From Acidobacteriaceae bacterium (GTDB taxonomy: Bacteria > Acidobacteriota > Terriglobia > Terriglobales > Acidobacteriaceae), in NCBI GenBank assembly GCA_003165795.1, contig PMWW01000171.1, positions 1 to 64,000 on the forward strand: a DNA stretch of 64,000 nt, read 5' to 3'. Positions 36,695 to 43,271 of the stretch are shown here, in pieces (position 1 is the first letter of the stretch; each line of letters opens with the position of its first letter). A model generated the notes under the pieces. That model saw only the letters and a program-made list of their open reading frames with translations, did no database searches and had not been told where the DNA came from. Position numbers and translations under genes: made by a program.

Positions 36695-37085
36695 GAAGCA
36701 GTGCCTCAACTTCCGAGTGCGTACTCTGCCAGACTGGAATGGCGCGGACAAGCAACCTTCGCCCGTTTGCCGTTAGGGTCACCAGACGACCGCGGCGATC
36801 ACTCAGGTCTGCCGTGACCTTGATCAGACGTCGGCGCTGCAATGGCTTGAGAGCGGCTGTTAGGGTGGTTCGATCCATCGCGAGTAGCGCCGCCACCGCC
36901 GCCATACCTGGTGGTTCCGGGCGGTTCAGGGACATCATCAGCGAGAATTGGCCGTTTGTCAGGCCGAGCGGGCGCAGCGCCTCATCGAAGCGCCGTGCCA
37001 GCGCCCTTGCCGCCCGCTGGACATGAAGACAGAGGCAAGAGTCGCGGACCAAGAGCGTAGTTGTGAAGGGAGGATTCGCAGCCAT
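36645..37085 (-). CDS. MarR-family transcriptional regulator
   Basis: A 146-residue winged-helix regulator: LTNGQFSLMMSLNRPEPPGM, recognition region AALLAMDRTTLTAALKPLQR, wing DLSDRRGRLVTLTANGRRLL. MarR proteins are dimers that usually repress a neighbouring gene until they bind a small ligand. The facing gene at 37147 codes for a secreted protein and the space between carries a palindrome (37104-37113), so autoregulation and control of that gene are likely. A TATAAT on the minus strand (37098-37103) would place the transcript start close to the ATG. Confidence 0.9.
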   Translation of the reverse strand: MAANPPFTTTLLVRDSCLCLHVQRAARALARRFDEALRPLGLTNGQFSLMMSLNRPEPPGMAAVAALLAMDRTTLTAALKPLQRRRLIKVTADLSDRRGRLVTLTANGRRLLVRAIPVWQSTHSEVEALLHGGDANRLRKNLRALS

Positions 37086-37113
37086 TGACACAGATAGATT
37101 ATATTGATATCAA
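37085..37113. promoter_or_regulatory. Shared promoter and MarR operator candidate
   Basis: A perfect palindrome TTGATATCAA lies at 37104-37113. It overlaps the -10 region (TATCAA, 37108-37113) of a plus-strand promoter whose -35 is TTGACA at 37085-37090 (17-base spacer), and it abuts a minus-strand TATAAT at 37098-37103. Confidence 0.6.
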
Positions 37114-37146
37114 CGTATGTTGCGGAGGATATCTTAGGAGAAATCA

Positions 37147-37863
37147 ATGAAGCGAAAGATTCTCACGACGATCACAGCCAGAAGCTTCGCGTTCGTCGTC
37201 ATGCTGGGCGCAGCGTGGCCAGCGCAAGCGCAGGACGCCAAAACACCGTATCCGTGCATGGCCCCGTTTGAGCAATACCTGATTGCGGATCGGAATGCCG
37301 AGATAGCCCTGGCGCGGAGCGCCGCCCCGGAATCCATCTCACACGATGCCGAGGTTCTGGTGCTGGGACGGCACGGCTACGAAACCGCAGTCAAAGGTAA
37401 GAACAGTTTCGTATGTATAGTGGAACGATCCTGGACCGCTGGAATCGACGATCCGGACTTTTGGAATCCCAAGCTGCGTGGTCCCATCTGCTTTAATCCG
37501 CCGGCCGTACGATCCTACCTTCCACTTACCATCAAGAAGACCGAGTTGGTATTAGCCGGACAATCAAAAGCTCAAATGTTCGACAGTATCAAAGCCGCCT
37601 TCGACAAGAAGGAATTGCCCACGCAGGAACCTGGCGCGATGTCCTATATGCTCTCAAGGCAAGGGTACTTGGGCGATCGCAACGGACACTGGCATCCCCA
37701 CCTGATGTTTTTCGTTCCGCAAATCGACGCTCAAACTTGGGGCGCAGGCCTGCCCGGCTCGCCGATTCTGGCATCTGACGACCCTCAGGACCGATTGACA
37801 GTATTTTTGATTCCGGTCGCCAAGTGGTCGGACGGCACGGCTGATTCCCCGGAAGCGCACTGA
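37147..37863 (+). CDS. Secreted protein of unknown function under MarR control
   Basis: A 238-residue exported protein: signal peptide (KILTTITARSFAFVVMLGAA, cleaved near QAQ), then a globular domain with EVLVLGRHGYETAVKGKNSF, VCIVERSWTAGIDDPDFWNP and HPHLMFFVPQIDAQTWGAGL. It may bind a ligand or carry out catalysis, but I do not recognise the family. The ribosome site AGGAG is well placed. It faces a MarR regulator across a 60-base gap with an operator-like palindrome. Confidence 0.82.
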   Translation: MKRKILTTITARSFAFVVMLGAAWPAQAQDAKTPYPCMAPFEQYLIADRNAEIALARSAAPESISHDAEVLVLGRHGYETAVKGKNSFVCIVERSWTAGIDDPDFWNPKLRGPICFNPPAVRSYLPLTIKKTELVLAGQSKAQMFDSIKAAFDKKELPTQEPGAMSYMLSRQGYLGDRNGHWHPHLMFFVPQIDAQTWGAGLPGSPILASDDPQDRLTVFLIPVAKWSDGTADSPEAH

Positions 37864-37951
37864 CATGCATTTCCTGCGAGTCATGCTTATGCGAAGCAGC
37901 TTGTTGGAATCTCGAATGAAGGAGCATCGGCAGCGGGAGCAACCAGGAAAA

Positions 37952-38482
37952 TTAGGAGATTACGAGGGTCGACGCGTTCGTCGGCTGCGAGTCAACGACT
38001 GCGGCCGTGATCGCCGACGAGATCACCAGTCCGCCTGCCGCACCCAACGCGACGCCCAAGGCAAATCGCACAGCCATCCAGTTGCCGTGCAGGCCGCCGA
38101 ACTCGGTAGCGACATCGAGCAGATTGAGCGCGGCGGCGGCGATCAACAGACGCATCGCGAGGCGGCGAGAGGCTCGGAAGAACAATCCTATCGCCGCTCC
38201 CAGATAGATTCCCAAACAGCGCGCGCAGACCGCGACCGGGGCGCCGAAGATCCAGAACGAGCGCTCGGGCCGCTGATGGCAGACGACGGAAAAGCCGCGC
38301 TGCAGAGCGAACGCGACGGGCAAGTAACCGTGGGTCAGAAAATAGGGAACGGCAATGACGGCCACAACCAGGGCGAGCGGGGCAAGCGTGCAGCCGTTCC
38401 AACGAACAATGAGAATCCCTGGGCCAATGAGACTTCCTGACCCGGTGCTTTGAAAGGGCACAGCTTCAGCTGTGCCGTACAT
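37952..38482 (-). CDS. DUF2085 membrane protein
   Basis: The DUF2085 core is clear: SVVCHQRPERSFWIFGAPVA followed by VCARCLGIYLGAAIGLFF, with its conserved CHQ and CARC cysteines. About four membrane segments are present. The function of the family is unknown. The start is a problem. The only in-frame ATGs (38482 and one farther upstream at 38548) lie inside a palindrome-type intergenic repeat, so about the first 20 residues (MYGTAEAVPFQSTGSGS) would be encoded by repeat DNA. A GTG after the first membrane residues is an alternative. Confidence 0.75.
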   Translation of the reverse strand: MYGTAEAVPFQSTGSGSLIGPGILIVRWNGCTLAPLALVVAVIAVPYFLTHGYLPVAFALQRGFSVVCHQRPERSFWIFGAPVAVCARCLGIYLGAAIGLFFRASRRLAMRLLIAAAALNLLDVATEFGGLHGNWMAVRFALGVALGAAGGLVISSAITAAVVDSQPTNASTLVIS

Positions 38483-38632
38483 GCCCCCTGAAGAAACGGG
38501 CTTCAGCCCCTGAGGTAACTCGGTTTCGACAATAATGGGTACGGCCATGGTGTGACAGCGAAATCCCTCAGCGGCTAAAGCCGAACCATACTTAAACTCT
38601 TACGGCACGCCTGAAGGCGTGCCCCTTCAAAG
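38449..38632. repeat. Inverted pair of palindrome-type repeats
   Basis: One unit (38449-38481) reads TTTGAAAGGGCACAGC-TTCAGCTGTGCCGTA. The second (38601-38632) reads TACGGCACGCC-TGAAGGCGTGCCCCTTCAAA, the same plan inverted. Between them lie a further small hairpin (CTGAAG-AAACGGG-CTTCAG) and CAGCGGCTAAAGCCG at 38569-38583, matching 28140-28160 in inverted order. Confidence 0.7.
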
Positions 38633-38640
38633 TACTGGAG

Positions 38641-38762
38641 AACCCGACTTTTCGAAGCACCCTGTGAAGGCGTGTGCCCCTTCAAAACGCGAGTCGGGTC
38701 CAATCGCGTTCCTACTTGCGCGCGCTAGCGGACCGCAGAACTCGACTTCTTCGGCAGCCTAG
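38641..38762 (+). repeat. Degenerate repeats downstream of the kbl gene
   Basis: GAACCCGACTTTTCGAAGC-ACCCTGTGAAGG (38639-38670), a further GTGCCCCTTCAAAACG and then GAACTCGACTTCTTCGGCAG-CCTAG (38738-38762). The succession parallels 29818-29990. No gene is present between the DUF2085 gene and kbl. Confidence 0.5.
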
Positions 38763-38826
38763 CCCGACCCTTAAAGCGGCCGGTGATTCGCTCCGTATTC
38801 CAGAAATCCCGTCAGATGACCTCTGC

Positions 38827-40041
38827 CTACGCCAGAATTCCCATCCTCTTCCCCACACGCTTCAGCGTTTCCAGCGCCTGGTCGAGTTCGTCCCGCGTAT
38901 GGGTCGCAGTCACGATGGTGCGGATGCGCGCCTTGCCTTCCGGCACAGTTGGGAACGCGATACCCGTACCCATCACGCCTTCTTTGAACAGCTCGCGCGA
39001 GAAGTCCATGGTTAGGCGGCCGTCGCCCACGATGATGGGCGTGATCGGCGTCTCGCTAGCGGGAGTGTTCACGCCGCCAATGTTGAATCCCAGCTCGCCC
39101 AGCTCCTGCTTCCAATAGCGCGTGTTCTCCCACAGCTTCTCGATGCGCTCCGGCTCCTGCTCCAGCACATCGAAGGCGGCGATGCAGGTGGCGGCGACGG
39201 ACGGCGGATGCGAGGTGGAGAACAGGAACGGCCGTCCGCGATGGTAGAGGAACTCGATGAGATCGCGGGTGCCGCAGATGTAGCCGCCCAGCGCGCCGAT
39301 GGCCTTCGACAGTGTCCCGACCTGAATGTCTACGCGCCCGTGCAGATTGAAGTGGTCAACCGTGCCGCGCCCGTTGCGGCCCAGCACGCCGGAAGCGTGC
39401 GCGTCATCGACCATCATGATGGCGCCATATTTTTCGGCGAGCGCGGTCAGTTGCGGCAGGATGCCGATGTCGCCGTCCATGGAAAAAACGCCGTCGGTGA
39501 TCAGCAGCTTGTGGCCGGGCTCGTTCTTGATCTCGTTGAGCAGCTGTTCGGCGTGGGCGGCGTCTTTGTGGCGGAAGACCTTGATCTTGGCGCGGGAGAG
39601 GCGCGCGCCGTCGATGATGCTGGCATGGTTCAACTCGTCGGAGACGATGAAGTCTTCCTTGCCCAGGAGCGCCGAGACCGTACCGGCGTTGGCGGTGAAG
39701 CCGGACTGGAAGACCACGCAGGCTTCGACATTCTTGAAGCGCGCGATTTTTTCCTCCAGCTCCATGTGGATCTTCATGGTGCCGGCGATGGTGCGCACCG
39801 CACCCGATCCGACACCAAATTCCTTGGTCGCTTGCAACGCCGCCTCGCGCAGCTTGGGATGGGTGGTCAGCCCAAGATAATTATTGGACGCGAGGTTGAT
39901 GACCTTCTTGCCGTCGAAGGTGCAGACCGCAGCCTGCTCGTCATCGAGCACGCGCAGCTTGAAGTAGGTGCCCTTCTGCTTGAGTTCGTTCAGTTGATCG
40001 GTAAGGAAAGAGAGCGGGTTGGTGCGGGTTGCGGTAGGCAT
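38827..40041 (-). CDS. kbl: Glycine C-acetyltransferase (2-amino-3-ketobutyrate CoA ligase)
   Basis: A 404-residue PLP enzyme of the alpha-oxoamine synthase family, normal length. The PLP lysine is in VGTLSKAIGALGGYICG, and the blocks NNYLGLTTHPKLREAA, GVGSGAVRTIAGTMKIHMEL, DDAHASGVLGRNGRGT identify Kbl. It splits 2-amino-3-ketobutyrate with CoA to glycine and acetyl-CoA, the step after threonine dehydrogenase. The tdh gene that normally adjoins it is reduced to a fragment at 41.3-41.7 kb, on the same strand upstream, with unrelated genes in between. Confidence 0.94.
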   Translation of the reverse strand: MPTATRTNPLSFLTDQLNELKQKGTYFKLRVLDDEQAAVCTFDGKKVINLASNNYLGLTTHPKLREAALQATKEFGVGSGAVRTIAGTMKIHMELEEKIARFKNVEACVVFQSGFTANAGTVSALLGKEDFIVSDELNHASIIDGARLSRAKIKVFRHKDAAHAEQLLNEIKNEPGHKLLITDGVFSMDGDIGILPQLTALAEKYGAIMMVDDAHASGVLGRNGRGTVDHFNLHGRVDIQVGTLSKAIGALGGYICGTRDLIEFLYHRGRPFLFSTSHPPSVAATCIAAFDVLEQEPERIEKLWENTRYWKQELGELGFNIGGVNTPASETPITPIIVGDGRLTMDFSRELFKEGVMGTGIAFPTVPEGKARIRTIVTATHTRDELDQALETLKRVGKRMGILA

Positions 40042-40215
40042 GAAGGTCTCCGAATGCGAAGGGATATTTTAGCGCCGATTCGAGACTAGGGGATACAGAG
40101 CGTTGGCAGCAGACAATTGGTTGAGACACCGAAAGCCTGTCTCTAACATTAAGGCATTTATACTCAGACAGCAGCGATCCATGTGGATCGCCATCTCCGT
40201 GGGATTGGAGGACGA

Positions 40216-40671
40216 GTGAATATCGGAGGTCCATATCTCAACGCGGCCTTGGTGTGCGAACGAGTGCTGCAGGAACGGGATGGGGTGACGAGCCTTATCC
40301 GTGTTATTGATCGCGTGACAGTGACGGCTCTGTCTCAGGGAACCGTTGCCGGGGAACTGCCTCCGTCTTCCTTGACGTTTACTGTATATGTGGCTCTCAA
40401 GTCGGGGGTTTACAAAGGGAGCTTGCCCGTCAAGTTCGAAATAAAATCTCCCGACGATGAAAAACTCGGAGAGTTCTCTACTGACGTGCTGTTTGAAGGG
40501 GACGATCGGGGTGTGAACATTGTTTCCCCAATGCAGCTTCAAATACAGAAGGACGGCCTGTGGTGGATCGACGTGTTCCTGATGAACGATCTGATCACAC
40601 GCATTCCGCTGCGCGTAATCGTCCAGAGGGTGAGCCAAGGATCGTTACCATGGCCCCCCACGTCGCAGTAG
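40216..40671 (+). CDS. DUF6941-like protein (tentative)
   Basis: A 151-residue protein starting at GTG after an excellent ribosome site (GGAGGACGA). It begins NIGGPYLNAALVCERVLQER and continues with GVTSLIRVIDRVTVTAL, FTVYVALKSGVYKGSLPVKF and DGLWWIDVFLMNDLITRIPL, a beta-rich pattern like the small DUF6941 family, whose role is unknown. Base composition looks less GC-rich than the surroundings. It lies inside the insert that separates kbl from the tdh fragment. Its end overlaps the 3' end of the minus-strand gene by 77 bases. Confidence 0.75.
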   Translation: MNIGGPYLNAALVCERVLQERDGVTSLIRVIDRVTVTALSQGTVAGELPPSSLTFTVYVALKSGVYKGSLPVKFEIKSPDDEKLGEFSTDVLFEGDDRGVNIVSPMQLQIQKDGLWWIDVFLMNDLITRIPLRVIVQRVSQGSLPWPPTSQ

Positions 40672-40963
40672 CGTGGATGGTACTTTCCGACTCCGTGACG
40701 ATTCTGACCTGGGACGGCATTGGAACAAAAAGCGTGGCATTGGCTATGGCATCGGAAAGTCCGACTTTCAGATCTGATTCCGATCGATCACCACCTAGAT
40801 ATTCGGCTACCGCTAGCTCAACCAACCCGATGAGGGGACTCGTCCAAGGCCGCTGGTCCCATGTTGCAGCGTCGAACCACCGGCGAAATTCTTGGAGCTG
40901 TACACCGCCGGACAGATAAGCAACAAGGCGTTGGTAAAGTTCGAGTTCCAGCTGGGGATTCAT
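40595..40963 (-). CDS. Small protein of unknown function in the kbl-tdh insert
   Basis: A 122-residue protein with the pattern LYQRLVAYLSGGVQLQEFRR-WFDAATWD, then GLVELAVAEYLGGDRSESDL, which is like a group of short helical proteins (residues with E-F-x-x-W-F and a second E-L-A helix) found beside other small genes in many bacteria. Function not known. An AGGTGG site precedes the ATG. The start codon is only 3 bases away from the GTG of the next gene, which runs the other way. Confidence 0.6.
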   Translation of the reverse strand: MNPQLELELYQRLVAYLSGGVQLQEFRRWFDAATWDQRPWTSPLIGLVELAVAEYLGGDRSESDLKVGLSDAIANATLFVPMPSQVRIVTESESTIHATATWGAMVTILGSPSGRLRAAECV

Positions 40964-40966
40964 ATC

Positions 40967-41281
40967 GTGCCACCTATCAAGTACGTTGACGGACCAGAGC
41001 TGAGAAAACTGTTCAACGAAGGTCGTTACGCAGACCTGGTCAGTTATGGTGCGCTCTTCGAACGACTAATTCGCGAAGGCACTCCAAGTCCTTCGGTAAA
41101 CGAACCTCCCGGCACTCGCAGCCAAATTCTTGCATATCTCGACAACAAAGGGCAACAAATCTGCATCGTACATCGATACCTGAGGTCCGACGGCACTCTG
41201 GGAGCGAGCGGACGACCGGATCCTAAGAAACTCCTTCACGAAGGCACTCTCTACATATTAGACGCGCCAGCCAAGTCTTAG
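40967..41281 (+). CDS. Small protein of unknown function in the kbl-tdh insert
   Basis: A 104-residue protein if the GTG at 40967 is used (MPPIKYVDGPELRKLFNEGR), with a GGGGA site before it. A TTG at 40892 would overlap the opposite gene. It contains QILAYLDNKGQQICIVHRYL, LGASGRPDPKKLLHEGTLYI and ends DAPAKS. I recognise no family; the last part resembles short 'HRYLRPDGT-IGASGKPDPK' proteins of unknown role that go with toxin-like loci. The stop is 54 bases before the tdh fragment. Confidence 0.6.
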   Translation: MPPIKYVDGPELRKLFNEGRYADLVSYGALFERLIREGTPSPSVNEPPGTRSQILAYLDNKGQQICIVHRYLRSDGTLGASGRPDPKKLLHEGTLYILDAPAKS

Positions 41282-41335
41282 TCTGATCATCGCATCTTTT
41301 CCTGCCAACCTGAGTAGATTCGAACCGTTTAGTGC

Positions 41336-41674
41336 CTACTTTGCTCCGTTCGGATACACCAGAATCTTGCTGGCCTCGCCGGTCTTCAGCAGCTCCATGC
41401 CTGACGCGAAATCTTTCATCGCGATGCGGTTGGTAATGACCGGATGCAGGTCGAGCTTGTTGGCCTTCAGCAGCGCGGTCATCTGATACCACGTTTGGTA
41501 CATGCGGCGGCCGTTGATACCCTGAACGGTTGCGCCCTTGAAGATGACTTCTTCGGCGAGATTCAGTTCGACTGGCTTGGAAGGGATTCCGAGGAGGAAC
41601 ATGCGGCCACCGAGACGCAGGATCTTGAACCCTGTTCGGATGGCATCGGTTCGTCCTGCCATCTCCAAGCATGA
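41336..41674 (-). pseudogene. tdh: L-threonine 3-dehydrogenase, C-terminal fragment
   Basis: About 112 residues that match the end of zinc-dependent threonine dehydrogenase: CLEMAGRTDAIRTGFKILRL, GGRMFLLGIPSKPVELNLAE, GATVQGINGRRMYQTWYQMT, LHPVITNRIAMKDFASGMEL. E. coli Tdh has [37 protein letters not shown] at the same place, near residue 242 of 341. The zinc and nucleotide-binding parts, about 240 residues, are missing; a stop codon lies just upstream of the homology. It cannot be active alone. It marks the former tdh-kbl pair. Confidence 0.85.
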
Positions 41675-41846
41675 TCAGCGGCGAAAGAACGGGGCCGAAC
41701 GGGCAAAACAAAACTAGCCCGGGACATAAGCCCTGGGTGAGCGCCGCCGCGTCGACTAGCCTATCGCAACTTCCACCCGGCGGCGGTCACATGCGATGCC
41801 GACTGGGAGTACAATCTTGAAGCGAACGAAAAAGGGGAGAAGGCAT

Positions 41847-42341
41847 ATGAAAAGAGTCCTGCCGGTCGTAATGTTATCGGCGGCGCTGTCGCTCATCGGC
41901 TACGCCCAGACATCCATGACACCGGGGATGCAGAATGCTCCGGCTCGCAAGTCCCCATTGGCCGAATACGCGGGCGCGTGGATCGGGACTTTTGAGGGCC
42001 ACACCTGGATGGCCATTCGCTTGTCTCTCCAGGGAAATCAGGTTTCTGGCACGATACAACGTCCCCAAGAGCTGCAGTTCGCCGACAGCGGCGATCTGAA
42101 GAGTGTGGGCGATCAGAAGTTGACCTGGACCGTGGAAAACAGCCAACTCACGGGCGATGGTCTTTTGTTAACCGTAAAGAACGCAGACAGCCCGCAGCCG
42201 GACCACTACGTGATACGGTTGACCACCGCGAACACAGCTGAGGTAAAAATGGTGGCCATGAACATGCCGCCGGGAATGCCAAAGCCGAAGCCGTGGACGC
42301 TCAGCCGGGTTGGACCCACTGCGGTCGGTCCGGTGCGCTGA
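41847..42341 (+). CDS. Secreted protein of unknown function
   Basis: A 164-residue exported protein. The signal peptide is MKRVLPVVMLSAALSLIGYA-Q, and the start follows a GGGGAGAAGG ribosome site. The body is a beta-rich single domain: EYAGAWIGTFEGHTWMAIRL, SLQGNQVSGTIQRPQELQFA, VENSQLTGDGLLLTVKNADS. This layout, with alternating strands and a W-x-G-x-F start, is common in small lipocalin-like exported proteins, but no family can be named. It is alone in its unit, next to the tdh break. Confidence 0.78.
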   Translation: MKRVLPVVMLSAALSLIGYAQTSMTPGMQNAPARKSPLAEYAGAWIGTFEGHTWMAIRLSLQGNQVSGTIQRPQELQFADSGDLKSVGDQKLTWTVENSQLTGDGLLLTVKNADSPQPDHYVIRLTTANTAEVKMVAMNMPPGMPKPKPWTLSRVGPTAVGPVR

Positions 42342-42347
42342 CCGGCT

Positions 42348-42602
42348 TCATCGCGAAATCTCTAGGCCGATTCCGGCCAGCAAAACCAGCACGCCGCTGA
42401 GTATCAGGCTGCGCGCCAGCCGAGGCAGCGGACTCTGGGGATACAAGCGGCGATACTGCAGAAGCAGGGCCTGTCCGTACAGAACGCGCCCTGCGGAGGA
42501 AGTTGCGTCGCTTGATCGCATCATGACGACGGTGCGCAGCACGAGCCCGAGCACCAGCAAGATGAATCCGGCAAGGGTGAACCAAGTCGCTGTCGTGGCC
42601 AT
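42348..42602 (-). CDS. Small two-pass membrane protein
   Basis: An 84-residue protein from the ATG at 42602 (MATTATWFTLAGFILLVLGL). Hydrophobic segments are at about residues 6-25 and 63-80 (SLILSGVLVLLAGIGLEISR), with a polar loop between (RLYPQSPLPRLAR). Family unknown. The stop codons of this gene and the preceding plus-strand gene are 6 bases apart. Confidence 0.6.
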   Translation of the reverse strand: MATTATWFTLAGFILLVLGLVLRTVVMMRSSDATSSAGRVLYGQALLLQYRRLYPQSPLPRLARSLILSGVLVLLAGIGLEISR

Positions 42603-42723
42603 GTCGGGCACTCCCACGATCCGGTCTCTTGTGGAAATCATAACCCCCTAGTCAAGCGGTGACGAACGATGGCGCTGTCCCTTCGCACCGGGATGAGCGG
42701 CTGGTACACTGCTAGCGATCACG

Positions 42724-43026
42724 ATGACGTCGCCAATTCTGCGTCTACTCGGCGCTCTCGCCGGGCTGGGTAGCGCCATACTTTGCTGGTTCCTGGGAAG
42801 CACGCTGGCGCCGCCGCTGCGCCAGGGCAGGTTGTTGTCGTTGGACGGTTCCCGCTACGCCCTGCTGGCATTTCTGGTTGTGCCGGCGCTGATTCTGGCG
42901 GTGGTGGCGCTGTTTTGGGTGCCGCCGCGGGTGTCAGGAGGTGGGCCTTTGCCGGAAGGAAGACGCTGGCGCCTGGCTTTGGTCCTGCTGTTTCTGGCCG
43001 CTTTCGTGGTGGGACTGGTTCGCTAG
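42724..43026 (+). CDS. Small three-pass membrane protein
   Basis: A 100-residue protein, start MTSPILRLLGALAGLGSAIL. Hydrophobic segments: about residues 8-28, 46-66 (ALLAFLVVPALILAVVALFW) and 83-100 (LALVLLFLAAFVVGLVR). Family unknown. The gap from 43027 to 43271 shows nothing recognisable. Confidence 0.6.
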   Translation: MTSPILRLLGALAGLGSAILCWFLGSTLAPPLRQGRLLSLDGSRYALLAFLVVPALILAVVALFWVPPRVSGGGPLPEGRRWRLALVLLFLAAFVVGLVR

Positions 43027-43271
43027 ATAAAACGAGTGATGTAGCCCGGCCTGTCATCGTTCGGCTTCGGCCGGAGCTCAAGCGGGGAAACGATAAAAAC
43101 CCGCGCCACCACTCATGCCAACGTCCGGAGTATAACTGCTATTGCCGTTCGCGAACTAAGGAGAATGGGATCGCTTTCCAGACCTACAGTTACGATACCT
43201 GCCGCGGCAAGCAGGATGCCCCAGACCCACGAGCAACTTGGGCAGATTTTTCGATTTGCATCCCCTTGGTT

